DNA of 64,000 bases from Slackia sp. ZJ119 (GTDB lineage: Bacteria; Actinomycetota; Coriobacteriia; Coriobacteriales; Eggerthellaceae): the NCBI RefSeq assembly GCF_011039175.1, contig NZ_JAAKEN010000004.1, forward strand, positions 1 through 64,000. Reading direction: 5' to 3'. The position numbers and the translations under genes were made by a program. Position 1 is the first letter of the stretch; every line of letters begins with the position of its first letter. Shown here one piece after another: positions 26,523 to 35,033 of this stretch. The notes under the pieces were generated by a model. The model worked only from the letters and a program-made list of their open reading frames with translations, did not search any database and was not told the origin of the DNA.

Positions 26523-27724
26523 CACCCCGGAAGAACGTGACGTATTCGCAGAGGCCGACGCGCCAAGCCCGTGCCGTCCACGCCAAAGGAGACCGCGAGT
26601 TCCGCACCTACGACACGAGCCTCATCCGCCCCAAGCGGTCGAAGGCCCCGGTCGTCATCGCTGCCGTTTTGGCCGTCGTCTGCCTGGTCGTCATAGGGTG
26701 GGGCGCAAGCGTCATCTTCAAGGGCTGGGCGCCGGAAAGCGTTGCCACCATCGGGGCCGGCGAAGAGGCTACGGTGACCATCCCCGAGGGCACCGACGCG
26801 TCCGGCATCGCCGACATTCTGCTTTCGGCGCGGGTCATCCCCAATGCCGGCGATTTCACGAACCGCGTGAACGAGCTGGGCGTGGCCGACCGCTTGAAGC
26901 CGGGCACGTATTCCATCCAGGGCGGCACGAGCGTCGACCAGATCATCGCGACGCTGGAAACCGGCCCGGGCATGGGAAACGCGCTGACCATTCCCGAAGG
27001 GTCCACCATCGCGTCCATCGCCGAGGCGGTGGCCGAGTTCACCGAAGGCCGCATCACGGCCGAGGACTTCACGAAGGCCGCATCAAACGCCAGCGTGTAT
27101 GCGGGCGACTACGCCTTCTTGAAAGACGTGGGCGAAAACAGCCTTGAAGGCTTCCTGTTCCCGAAGACGTACGAGGTGAGCGCCGACGCGACGGCCGACA
27201 CGGTCATTCGCCAGATGCTCGACCAGTTTGGGGTGGAAGCCGCCAACCTCGACCTGTCGTACCCCGAATCGCAGGGCTACACGTTCTACGACGTGGTCAA
27301 GCTTGCAAGCATCGTCGAAAAAGAGGCGAACGGCGACGACGCGGTGCGCAAGCAGGTGTCCGCCGTGTTCTGGAACCGCCTGACCGATCCGGAGTGGGGC
27401 CGCTTGGAAAGCGATGCGACGACCGCCTACGAGGTCGGGCATGATCCCACGGCCGAAGAGGTGCATGCCGAAACGCCGTACAGCACCTATGTGAATGCCG
27501 GCCTGCCTCCTACGCCCATCTGCAACCCGAGCCTTTCGTGTCTGGAAGCCGTGTGCCACCCTGACGAGGCTGCGCTCGGAACCTACTATTTCTTCTACTT
27601 CGAATCTGACGGGCAGGGCGACTGGAACTATTCGTTCAGCGAGACGTATGACGAGCACATGGCCAATTTCTCGGACGGCAAAGGTGGCGAGGCCCCTGCC
27701 GAAGAGGGCGAACAGGCGGCGTAG
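26519..27724 (+). CDS. mltG: Endolytic murein transglycosylase
   Basis: MltG cleaves nascent peptidoglycan strands at the membrane and sets their length. This 401-residue protein has a short cytoplasmic N-terminus, one membrane helix (about residues 42-65), a LysM-like segment with VADRLKPGTYSIQ, then the YceG catalytic domain. LEGFLFPKTYEV and SIVEKEA with its catalytic Glu are both present, as is the late YSTYVNAGLPPTPICNPS. The C-terminal 20 residues are Glu/Ala-rich. The start overlaps ruvX by four bases. Confidence 0.95.
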   Translation: MTPRKNVTYSQRPTRQARAVHAKGDREFRTYDTSLIRPKRSKAPVVIAAVLAVVCLVVIGWGASVIFKGWAPESVATIGAGEEATVTIPEGTDASGIADILLSARVIPNAGDFTNRVNELGVADRLKPGTYSIQGGTSVDQIIATLETGPGMGNALTIPEGSTIASIAEAVAEFTEGRITAEDFTKAASNASVYAGDYAFLKDVGENSLEGFLFPKTYEVSADATADTVIRQMLDQFGVEAANLDLSYPESQGYTFYDVVKLASIVEKEANGDDAVRKQVSAVFWNRLTDPEWGRLESDATTAYEVGHDPTAEEVHAETPYSTYVNAGLPPTPICNPSLSCLEAVCHPDEAALGTYYFFYFESDGQGDWNYSFSETYDEHMANFSDGKGGEAPAEEGEQAA

Positions 27725-27736
27725 GCCGGAACGTCT

Positions 27737-28285
27737 ATGGGATTTTTCGAGCCGGACAGGTATTTTTCACGCATCTCCCGCATTGACATCGACCGAGACT
27801 TGCTGGCGAAGGGCTATCGCCATGTCTTGCTTGACGTCGACAATACCGTTTTGACGCGCGACACCCATGAAGTGCCCCGTGACGTGGGAGTGTGGCTTGG
27901 CAGCGCACGCGATGCCGGCATTGCGTTTTGCCTCGTGTCCAACAACTGGCATGAAAGCGTCTACCAGCTGGCTGATCAGTTGGAGCTGCCCATTGTGGCC
28001 AAGGCGGTCAAGCCGCTGCCGTTTGCTTTTGTGCGGGCGCTCAAAAAGATCGACGCTCCGCGCAAAAGCACCGTCGTGGTGGGCGACCAGCTGGTCACCG
28101 ACGTGTTGGGTGCGCACGCGTGCGGCATGGAGGCCTACATGCTCGCGCCGCTCGTCGAGCAGGATCTGCCCCATACGCTGATGCTGCGGCACGTGGAGCG
28201 CCTCATCATGGGCGACCGCCTGCCGGAGGGGGCGCCGGCGCCCGCGCAGATGCATCCGGAAGAGTCGCCTGATTCTTGCGGCTGA
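27737..28285 (+). CDS. YqeG family HAD IIIA-type phosphatase
   Basis: A 182-residue soluble HAD-superfamily phosphatase. The nucleophile motif is LLDVDNTVLTRD (motif I, DxDxT), LVSNNW is motif II, and KPLPFAF with VVGDQLVTDVLGA supplies motifs III and IV. This combination, including the DNT signature and the NN after motif II, is typical of the YqeG family, whose plant relative is a phosphatidylglycerophosphate phosphatase. That role is likely but unproven here. The gene starts 12 bases after mltG and belongs to the same run. The last 20 residues are not conserved-looking. Confidence 0.85.
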   Translation: MGFFEPDRYFSRISRIDIDRDLLAKGYRHVLLDVDNTVLTRDTHEVPRDVGVWLGSARDAGIAFCLVSNNWHESVYQLADQLELPIVAKAVKPLPFAFVRALKKIDAPRKSTVVVGDQLVTDVLGAHACGMEAYMLAPLVEQDLPHTLMLRHVERLIMGDRLPEGAPAPAQMHPEESPDSCG

Positions 28286-28543
28286 TCGACGGGCCGGCTT
28301 CGCCTGTCGTCTGCGCTTCAAGCAAGGCCGCCGCACGCCGCACGCGTGTGCCGCCCGCCGCAGAAACGGCGCCGCAAAAGCGCCCTGGCGCACAAGCGGT
28401 CGGTCGAGCGAGGCGAGCCGTGCCGCATGACTGGGCGAGGCGCGGCCGAGCGCTGCCATAGGCTCGGTGCGGCATGATCGCGTCCCTGCGCAGGAGTGCG
28501 GTCATGTCGGCAGGAGTACCTTCGAGACAAAAGGAGACGACCG
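28286..28543. other. Intergenic stretch before aroE
   Basis: About 260 GC-rich bases without a gene. No convincing promoter or terminator is visible; only the ribosome binding site AAAGGAG at the end is clear. Confidence 0.35.
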
Positions 28544-29473
28544 TTGTCCGCGACTGAAAAACTGTTCATTTTGGGGCATCCGGTGGCCCATTCAAAATCG
28601 CCGGTCATGTACAACGCCCTGTACGAGCGTTTGGGCCTGCCCTGGAAATACGGGTTCGCCGACGTGCCGACTTCGGAGGAAGCCGACGCGTTTCTGGCTG
28701 CTCGCGACTATCTGGCGCTCAACGTCACCACGCCATATAAGCCGAACGCGTTTCAAGCGGCCACGGGCAAAGCGGCTTCGGCGCAGCTGGCGCAAGGGGC
28801 CAACGTGCTCGTTTCCAAGGGCGATGCGCTTATCGCCTACAACACCGACGGGCAGGGGTGCGTGACGAACCTTGAGCGCATGGGGTTCTCGTTCGCGGGC
28901 AAGCGCGTTGCGGTGTGCGGAACAGGTCCGACGGCGCTGTCCATCCTGCATGCGAGCGCCGTTGCTGGGGCGAGCGCTGTCATGCTGCTTGGCCGCGACA
29001 AGGAGCGCACCCATCGCGTGCTGGAAGCGTACCATGACCGCTATGCGACGCTTGCGCGAGCGACGATGGACTTTCCGGCGCTGCAGGAGAACCATCGCAG
29101 CTTCGTCGAGGCCTTCGAGCGCACCACGTTCAAATACGGCACGTACCTGACTTCGAAAAACGCCTTGGCTTCAGCCGATCTCATCGTGAACGCGACGCCG
29201 TTGGGCATGAAAGAGGGCGACGGGGCGCCTTTCGACACGTCGTTGTTGCGCCCGGGGCAGATCGTGTTCGACTGCGTGTACGGCCATGGCGAGACCGCGC
29301 TTGTCCGCGAGGCGACGGCGGCGGGATGCCGGGCTTGCGACGGTGCCGGCATGCTTGTGGCCCAGGCGGTGGAGACGCTGGTGATCGTGTGCGAGGTCGC
29401 CGGCGTGGACGTGACCTTCGGCCGCGACGAGATCTTCGAGATCATGGCTCGTGCCGCCGGGTTCGATCTGTAG
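28544..29473 (+). CDS. aroE: Shikimate dehydrogenase-like protein
   Basis: This NADP-dependent enzyme family reduces 3-dehydroshikimate to shikimate in aromatic amino acid synthesis. The 309-residue protein has HPVAHSKSPVMYNALYERLG near the start, NVTTPYKPNAF with the catalytic Lys, and AYNTDGQG with the catalytic Asp. A Rossmann segment VCGTGPTALSILHA follows. It is somewhat longer than E. coli AroE (272) and has a divergent middle, so a quinate/shikimate variant is possible. The start is the TTG at 28544, preceded by AAAGGAG at eight bases; an ATG further up in the frame lacks a site. Other aromatic-pathway genes lie at 31260-32338. Confidence 0.85.
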   Translation: MSATEKLFILGHPVAHSKSPVMYNALYERLGLPWKYGFADVPTSEEADAFLAARDYLALNVTTPYKPNAFQAATGKAASAQLAQGANVLVSKGDALIAYNTDGQGCVTNLERMGFSFAGKRVAVCGTGPTALSILHASAVAGASAVMLLGRDKERTHRVLEAYHDRYATLARATMDFPALQENHRSFVEAFERTTFKYGTYLTSKNALASADLIVNATPLGMKEGDGAPFDTSLLRPGQIVFDCVYGHGETALVREATAAGCRACDGAGMLVAQAVETLVIVCEVAGVDVTFGRDEIFEIMARAAGFDL

Positions 29474-29575
29474 CAAGAAGGGGCGCAATCGCGCATGTCC
29501 TGCTCGAATTCAAAGACGATGGGGTCTGATGACGCTGCGCGAAGTTCGGGCAAGACGGCGCGGGTCGGCGTTTCC

Positions 29576-30331
29576 CTAGGCTCGGGCGAGGCCGTCGACG
29601 CCCAACACCTGGCCGGAAACATAGCTGGCCATATCGGAGGCGAGGAACAGAAACGCGTTCGCGATGTCTTGCGGCTCTCCCATGCGGCCAAGCGGGATGC
29701 TGGCGATGAGCGGCTTGATCATTTCTTCGGGCAGCGCGTCGACCATGTCGGTGCGGGTGATGCCCGGCGCCACGGCGTTCACGCGGATGTTCTCGGGCGC
29801 CAGTTCGCGGGCCAGCGCCAGCGTCAGGCCGTTCACGGCGAACTTGGAGACGGGGTAGGCGCAACCGGAAGGCTGGGCGTACTTCGACACCATGGAGCTT
29901 GTGTTGAGGATGCATCCGCCGTCGCCTTGCTCGCGGAAGATTTTCACGGCAGCCTGGCTGGCGAAGAACGTGCCGTTCAAATTGAGGTTCATCACCGACT
30001 GGAATTCTTCGGCGCTGTAGTCGGCCAACGGCGTGCGCGAGCTGACGCCGGCGTTGTTCACCAAGATGTCGAGGCGTCCGAATCGCTCGACGACTTGTGC
30101 GAAATTCGCTGCAAGCGATTCGGGGCTCGTCAGGTCTGGCGCGATGGCCATGACGTTTTCGGCGTCGATGCCCGATTCGACCAGCTTTGCAAAAGCCGCA
30201 TCGGCGGTTTCCTTGCGCGACCCGCACAGCGCCACGTTGGCGCCCTGCCCGACGAACGCTTCCACGATCGCGTAGCCGATGCCGCGCGTTCCTCCGGTGA
30301 CGATGGCGGTCTTGCCTTCAAGGATGCCCAT
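29576..30331 (-). CDS. FabG-like short-chain dehydrogenase/reductase
   Basis: A 251-residue classical SDR. The nucleotide-binding motif TGGTRGIG covers residues 12-19, NNAG follows, and the catalytic set is Ser (in NTSSM), Tyr159 and Lys163 (YPVSK). PGITRTDM and a VDG near the end are also typical. It could be a 3-oxoacyl-ACP reductase, but it stands alone, away from fatty-acid genes, and its C-terminus is not the common GGMxM. A hydroxysteroid or sugar dehydrogenase is equally possible in a gut-associated coriobacterium. AAGGAG precedes ATG 30331; the frame is open 13 codons further up. Confidence 0.8.
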   Translation of the reverse strand: MGILEGKTAIVTGGTRGIGYAIVEAFVGQGANVALCGSRKETADAAFAKLVESGIDAENVMAIAPDLTSPESLAANFAQVVERFGRLDILVNNAGVSSRTPLADYSAEEFQSVMNLNLNGTFFASQAAVKIFREQGDGGCILNTSSMVSKYAQPSGCAYPVSKFAVNGLTLALARELAPENIRVNAVAPGITRTDMVDALPEEMIKPLIASIPLGRMGEPQDIANAFLFLASDMASYVSGQVLGVDGLARA

Positions 30332-30370
30332 GGCTCGCTCCTTACTGGGACGGCTTCGCGCGTCCCTCAT

Positions 30371-30403
30371 TGGTATACTGGTATTGCATTTGCAAGTATA
30401 GGC
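30371..30403. promoter_or_regulatory. Palindromic operator-like site upstream of the SDR gene
   Basis: Between the divergent SDR and HIT genes, TTGCA-tt-TGCAA (30384-30395) sits inside outer ATAC/GTAT arms about 30 bases wide. It overlaps A/T-rich words that could be promoter boxes of the SDR gene. This is the shape of a dimer-binding operator; no regulator gene is adjacent. Confidence 0.35.
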
Positions 30404-30508
30404 GAGCCGTCTGTCTGGCCGCCGTCTGCCCCCGATCGTTCATCCAGCCGTAACTCGGGCCGCGCCGGCGATGCAGGCCGTGCGGCTGTGGGGCGGGCGG
30501 ACTTCGAC

Positions 30509-30514
30509 TATAAT
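30509..30514 (+). promoter_or_regulatory. -10 box of the HIT gene
   Basis: A consensus TATAAT lies 40 bases before the ATG of the HIT protein. No clear -35 box is seen. Confidence 0.45.
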
Positions 30515-30553
30515 GGCGAGCATCCGAATTCCTTGACGTGAAAGGTATGCATC

Positions 30554-30934
30554 ATGACTGACTGTTTGTTCTGCAAGCTCGTTTCCGGCGAAATCCCCTC
30601 GGCGAAGGTGTACGAAGACGACGTGTGCTACGCCTTCGACGACATTGAGCCGGAGGCGCCCGTCCACACGCTCATCGTGCCGAAGCAGCACTACGACAAC
30701 CTGGCCGACGGGGTGCCTGCCGAGGTGCTGGGACATTTGCTGTCCGTCGTGCCGGAGGTGGCCGCTGCGAAGGGCGTTGCCGAAAGCGGATACCGCACGG
30801 TCGTCAACACCGGCCCTGATTCGGCTGCGACGGTGGCGCACCTGCACCTGCACGTGCTCGGCGGCATAAAGATGGGCCGCTTCACGTTCGAGGAATCCTT
30901 CCGCGCCCAAGACGGCGAAGAGGCGGCCGAATAG
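30554..30934 (+). CDS. HIT family (HINT-like) nucleotide hydrolase
   Basis: A 126-residue protein of the histidine-triad superfamily. CLFCKLVSGEIPSAKVYED at the start (with the zinc-binding CxxC), TLIVPKQHYDNL in the middle and AHLHLHVLGG with the HxHxH catalytic triad near residue 98 match HINT proteins, which hydrolyse purine nucleoside phosphoramidates such as AMP-lysine. The usual final WPPG is replaced by a Glu/Ala-rich tail. The physiological substrate is unknown. Confidence 0.9.
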   Translation: MTDCLFCKLVSGEIPSAKVYEDDVCYAFDDIEPEAPVHTLIVPKQHYDNLADGVPAEVLGHLLSVVPEVAAAKGVAESGYRTVVNTGPDSAATVAHLHLHVLGGIKMGRFTFEESFRAQDGEEAAE

Positions 30935-31259
30935 TCCGACCTGCGCGGGCAAGGCGCCGTCGCGCACGACGGATCGCCTGTCTTGCCTTGGACGGCTGGC
31001 TGTTTGTCCGTTGTTCGGTTGTCAAGGTGCAGGCTTTCTGTGCGCAGCATCCCCCCTTGCCGTGGAAAACTCATCAAACGTTCGTTTCGGGCGCCTGCTT
31101 GTTCGGGCGCCTTTGCTATCATAGGCACACACGAGTGGCCCCACCGGGCGTTTGCCGCATATCTGCGCTGCTGGTTGCCTCGCTTCAGGCAAACGACGGC
31201 ACGGTGCGTGCCCGCGGGTCGATTCTCGTTAAAGCCTTTGAAACACGGAAGGACAAGCG
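30935..31259. other. Intergenic region upstream of the chorismate mutase gene
   Basis: This 325-base stretch has no gene. A direct repeat cgggcgcct occurs at 31088-31096 and 31104-31112, and TATCAT at 31117-31122 may be the -10 box for the aromatic pair. That would leave a leader of about 130 bases, in which I find no leader peptide rich in aromatic codons. Confidence 0.35.
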
Positions 31260-31541
31260 ATGTCTGAAGAGAACGCCTCCCTTGCGGAGATCGAAGAACA
31301 TCGTGCGAAGATCGACGAGATCGACAAGCAGATCGTCGCGCTTCTGAACAAGCGTGCCGGTCATTCGCTCGTCATTCGCGGTCTCAAACCCAGCGCCCAC
31401 ATGGGGCTCTACGACGCCAAGCGCGAAGAGGAGATCTTTGCGAAGGTCGCGAGCTACAACGAAGGACCCCTGTACAACGAGAACCTGCGTGCCATCTACA
31501 GCACCATTCTCCGAGTGATGAAGGAGACCCCATCGGTATGA
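31260..31541 (+). CDS. aroQ: AroQ-type chorismate mutase
   Basis: Chorismate mutase converts chorismate to prephenate, the branch point to phenylalanine and tyrosine. This 93-residue all-helical protein has the AroQ pattern: HRAKIDEIDKQIVALLNKRA, then REEEIFAKVASYN and YSTILRVMKE. It lacks a regulatory or dehydratase domain. GGAAGGA precedes the ATG. Its last four bases overlap the start of the DAHP synthase gene (ATGA). In Bacillus these two activities are fused in one protein; here they are separate but translationally coupled, which suggests a complex. Confidence 0.9.
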   Translation: MSEENASLAEIEEHRAKIDEIDKQIVALLNKRAGHSLVIRGLKPSAHMGLYDAKREEEIFAKVASYNEGPLYNENLRAIYSTILRVMKETPSV

Positions 31542-32338
31542 GCGAAGCAAAACTTGCCCCCATCCCCGATCTCGGCCAATTGGGCAACACCATCACCATC
31601 TACGCCGGCCCCTGCTCGGTGGAGTCGCAGGAGCAGTTCGACGAAGTGGCCGAGTGCGTTTCCGACCTTGGCCTGCACTGGATCCGCGGCGGCGCCTTCA
31701 AGCCTCGCACGAACCCTCATTCGTTCCAGGGTCTTGGCGAAGACGCGTTGAAGATCATGAAGGGCACCGGCGAGCGCTTGGGCCTGCTCACGCTGACGGA
31801 AGTCATGGACTCTGCGCACTGCGAGCTCGTGCATTCCTACGTGGACGGCCTGCAGGTCGGGGCGCGCAACTTCCAGAACTTCAGCCTGCTGAAGAAGATC
31901 GGCCAAGTGACCGCCGAATCGCACAAGATGGTGCTCTACAAGCGCGGCTTTGCCGGACTCATCGACGAATGGCTTGCTGCGTGCGACTATCTCAACGACT
32001 GCGGCAACGAGAACATCGTGCTGTGCGAACGCGGCATACGCACGTTCGAAAAGGCAACGCGCTTCACGCTCGACATTGCGGCCGTTCCGGTCATCCACAA
32101 GCTGTCCGTGTACCCCGTGTGCGTGGACGTGTCCCATCCGGCGGGCCAGCGCGACTTGGTTCCCAGCCTGGCGAAAGCCGCCGTTGCGGCGGGCGCCGAT
32201 TCGCTGATGATCGAGGTGCACCCCAACCCGCCTGCGGCTTTGTCCGACGGCCCCCAGCAGCTGACGCCGGCCCAGTTCCGCGTGCTGGTCGAGGAGCTGC
32301 GCGAGATGGCGGCGGTGCTTGGCAAAGAAGTGGTGTAG
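31538..32338 (+). CDS. aroF: 3-deoxy-7-phosphoheptulonate synthase (type I-beta)
   Basis: DAHP synthase condenses phosphoenolpyruvate and erythrose 4-phosphate, the first step of aromatic biosynthesis. This 266-residue protein is a compact type I-beta enzyme without N-terminal regulatory extension. Visible signatures are YAGPCSVES, IRGGAFKPRTNPHSFQG, LQVGARNFQNF, the CERGIRTFE segment and the metal-binding SHPAGQRDLVP. With no domain of its own for feedback control, regulation may come through the adjacent AroQ. The start overlaps the aroQ stop by four bases, and a strong terminator follows. Confidence 0.95.
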   Translation: MSEAKLAPIPDLGQLGNTITIYAGPCSVESQEQFDEVAECVSDLGLHWIRGGAFKPRTNPHSFQGLGEDALKIMKGTGERLGLLTLTEVMDSAHCELVHSYVDGLQVGARNFQNFSLLKKIGQVTAESHKMVLYKRGFAGLIDEWLAACDYLNDCGNENIVLCERGIRTFEKATRFTLDIAAVPVIHKLSVYPVCVDVSHPAGQRDLVPSLAKAAVAAGADSLMIEVHPNPPAALSDGPQQLTPAQFRVLVEELREMAAVLGKEVV

Positions 32339-32383
32339 CGTTTGTTCGCGGCTGAACCATGATGCCATCCTTCGTTTTGGCGG

Positions 32384-32412
32384 GCGCCCCGGCAACCGGG
32401 GCGCTTCTTTTC
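32384..32412 (+). terminator. Rho-independent terminator after the DAHP synthase gene
   Basis: A perfect 9-bp GC stem (gcgccccgg / ccggggcgc) with a 3-base loop is followed by ttctttt. It lies 45 bases after the stop codon. Confidence 0.8.
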
Positions 32413-32442
32413 GTATCCCAAAAATTCGATGGCAAAAGTATA

Positions 32443-32454
32443 GAACAAACGTGC
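32443..32454 (+). promoter_or_regulatory. Weak SOS-box-like site upstream of pcrA
   Basis: GAACAAACGTGC differs at one base from the Gram-positive LexA core GAAC-N4-GTTC and lies just upstream of the -10-like TATGCT (32459-32464). Further on, tttcaa-gaaat-ttgaaa (32473-32489) is a second small palindrome. SOS control of a UvrD-type helicase would make sense, but one site with a mismatch is weak evidence. Confidence 0.3.
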
Positions 32455-32539
32455 GAACTATGCTAGACTGAATTTCAAGAAATTTGAAACAGACGTTCAT
32501 CGCATGAAAAACCCTGCTCAAAGATAAGGAACTGCAGCC

Positions 32540-34966
32540 ATGCCCATCGACGTTGACACTTTGAACGACCCGCAACGCGAAGCCGTCTTGACGACGGAAG
32601 GACCGCTGCTCGTGCTGGCGGGCGCCGGGTCCGGCAAGACGAGGGTGCTCACGTACCGCATCGCGAACCTGCTTGAAAACCATGGCGTCGCGCCGTGGGA
32701 GATCCTCGCCATCACGTTCACGAACAAGGCGGCTGCCGAGATGCGCGAGCGATTGCAAGGGCTTGTGGGCCCGCGCACCCGCGGCATGTGGGTGGCGACG
32801 TTTCACGCCATGTGCGTGCGCATGCTGCGCGCCGACGCCGAGCGCCTCGGGTTCACGAAAAACTTCACCATCTACGACACCGACGACCAGAAGCGCCTGT
32901 ACAAAGAGGTCATGGCCGAGCTTGACGTCAACCCGAAGATCTTTTCGGCAAATGCGCTCATGAACCGCGTTTCTGCTGCGAAAAACGAGCTCGTCGTGCC
33001 GGCGGAGTTCGCCAAGGACGCCGTCGATCCGCTCGGCAAGGTCGCCGCGAAGGTGTACGAGCGCTACCAGCAGCGCTTGAAGGCGGCCAACGCCTTCGAT
33101 TTCGACGACTTGCTGCTCTATGCGTATCTGCTGCTCAAACATCATCCTGACGTGCTTGCGGCCTATCAGGACCGCTTTCGCTACATTCTCGTCGACGAAT
33201 ACCAAGACACGAACCACGCGCAGTACGCCATCACGCAAATGCTTGCGGCCAAGCATCAAAACATCATGGTCGTGGGCGACGACGACCAGTCCATCTACAG
33301 CTGGCGCGGGGCGGACATCCGCAACATCCTCGAGTTCGAGCAGGACTATCCGACAGCCCATGTGGTGAAGCTCGAACAGAACTACCGCAGCGTCGGCAAC
33401 GTGCTGGCGGCGGCGAACGCCGTCATAGCCAACAACCAGCATCGCAAGGCGAAACGCCTGTTCACCAGCGCTGAAGACGGCGACAAGATCCAGGTGTACC
33501 TCGCCAGCGACGAACGCGACGAGGGCCGCTGGATCGCCGGCGAAATCGAAAAGCAGAAGGCGGCGGGCCTTGGCTACAACCAGATCGCCGTGTTCTACCG
33601 CACCAACGCCCAAAGCCGCATGCTTGAAGACATGCTGTTGCGGGCGGGCGTGCCGTACCGCATCGTCGGAGGCACGCGCTTTTTCGACCGAGCGGAAATC
33701 CGCGACGTCATGGCGTATCTCACGCTCGTGGTCAATCCGGCCGACGACATGGCGGCCAAGCGCGTCATCAACGTGCCCAAGCGCGGCGTGGGCAAGACCA
33801 CCGTCGAGCGCATCGAGCAGTTCAGCGCCGAGCTGGGCATGCCGTTTCTCGATGCGTGCGAGCTCGCCATCGTCGACCCCGACATTCGTCCGGCCACACG
33901 CAAGGCCGTCGCGGAATTTGTGCAGCTGTTCAAAAACGCCCGTTCGTACGGGGGCGACCTGCGCAAAGTGGTCGAGCGCATCATCGACGACGCAGGCCTT
34001 GTCGCGGCGCTGCGGGCCGAAGGCACCGACGAGGCGCAGGGCCGCATCGAGAACATTCAAGAATTCCTCGGCGTCGTCGACGAGTTTTCCGACACGCACG
34101 ATGTGGAAGACGCCTACTATGCGGCGCCGACGCAGGGCTTGGACGAGGCCGGCTCGCCGGTCGTCGGCGCGGGCGACGATGCGCCCGCCTATGGCGCGAC
34201 GGGCACGGGCGTCGTCGCAGGCGACGGCGGGGAAGCAGTGCGCGTCTTGCGCGGCGATTCGCTGGCCGACCTCATCGAGTGGGTGCGTCTGCGCACGGAC
34301 TTGGACACGATGGCCGAAGACGGACGCGCGGTCACGCTCATGACGGTCCACTCGTCGAAGGGCCTTGAGTTCGACTGCGTGTTCGTGGCCGGCATGGAAG
34401 AGACCATTTTCCCGCACATGAACAGCTCATCCGAAGCGGCCGGCATGGAAGAAGAGCGGCGGCTGGCCTACGTCGCCATCACGCGTGCTCGCAAAAAGCT
34501 GTATTTGACGTGCGCCTATGCCCGGCAGCTGTTCGGCCAGACCTCGTCGAATCCCATGTCGCGCTTCATCAGCGAGATTCCTGCCGAGGTGCGCGAAACC
34601 ACTGGGCTGGGCTCGTCGGGCTTTTCGGGGACGGGCTGGGAAAAGCGGGGCAGCCGCAAGGGCATTTCCGGCAGCGGCACCGAGGCCGGCGGCGGCCGGG
34701 TGTTCGGGCGGTCGAGCGCGTCGGGATCGGCAGGGCGATTCGATGCGCGTCAGGGCTGCGTGGCAGGGTCTTACGCGCGTCCCGACGCCGGCAAGAAGGC
34801 GGCCGCGAAGATGACGTTTGCCGTGGGCGACGCCGTCGACCACAAGACGTTTGGTCGCGGCAAGGTCACGAAAGTGGACGGCGACACGCTGCACGTGCGC
34901 TTTGCGAAGAGCGGCCAGACGAAGAAGCTGCTGAAGGACTACGCGCCCATCGTGAAGATCGGGTAG
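32540..34966 (+). CDS. pcrA: UvrD/PcrA-type ATP-dependent DNA helicase
   Basis: This 808-residue SF1A helicase unwinds DNA 3' to 5' in repair and in clearing recombinases and RNA polymerase. Motif I is LAGAGSGKTRVLTYRI near residue 30, motif II has VDEYQDTN, motif III is GDDDQSIYSWRGAD, and motifs V-VI are LMTVHSSKGLEFD and EERRLAYVAITRARKKLY. Residues about 525-570 form a Gly/Ala/Asp-rich insertion not expected in the family. The C-terminus, after a Gly/Ser-rich linker, carries the Tudor-like PcrA tail (VDHKTFGRGKVTKVDGDTL), which contacts RNA polymerase in relatives. AAGGAA precedes the ATG. Confidence 0.95.
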   Translation: MPIDVDTLNDPQREAVLTTEGPLLVLAGAGSGKTRVLTYRIANLLENHGVAPWEILAITFTNKAAAEMRERLQGLVGPRTRGMWVATFHAMCVRMLRADAERLGFTKNFTIYDTDDQKRLYKEVMAELDVNPKIFSANALMNRVSAAKNELVVPAEFAKDAVDPLGKVAAKVYERYQQRLKAANAFDFDDLLLYAYLLLKHHPDVLAAYQDRFRYILVDEYQDTNHAQYAITQMLAAKHQNIMVVGDDDQSIYSWRGADIRNILEFEQDYPTAHVVKLEQNYRSVGNVLAAANAVIANNQHRKAKRLFTSAEDGDKIQVYLASDERDEGRWIAGEIEKQKAAGLGYNQIAVFYRTNAQSRMLEDMLLRAGVPYRIVGGTRFFDRAEIRDVMAYLTLVVNPADDMAAKRVINVPKRGVGKTTVERIEQFSAELGMPFLDACELAIVDPDIRPATRKAVAEFVQLFKNARSYGGDLRKVVERIIDDAGLVAALRAEGTDEAQGRIENIQEFLGVVDEFSDTHDVEDAYYAAPTQGLDEAGSPVVGAGDDAPAYGATGTGVVAGDGGEAVRVLRGDSLADLIEWVRLRTDLDTMAEDGRAVTLMTVHSSKGLEFDCVFVAGMEETIFPHMNSSSEAAGMEEERRLAYVAITRARKKLYLTCAYARQLFGQTSSNPMSRFISEIPAEVRETTGLGSSGFSGTGWEKRGSRKGISGSGTEAGGGRVFGRSSASGSAGRFDARQGCVAGSYARPDAGKKAAAKMTFAVGDAVDHKTFGRGKVTKVDGDTLHVRFAKSGQTKKLLKDYAPIVKIG

Positions 34967-34982
34967 AAGCCGACGAACTGCC

Positions 34983-35012
34983 CGGTCGGGCCGTCGCCCG
35001 ACAGCCCGACCG
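34983..35012. terminator. Hairpin between convergent pcrA and sdaA
   Basis: The arms cggtcggg and cccgaccg enclose a second small gggc/gccc stem. It lies between two converging genes and may terminate both; there is no T run. Confidence 0.4.
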
Positions 35013-35033
35013 CCATTGCAGGCAGCCCCGGCG

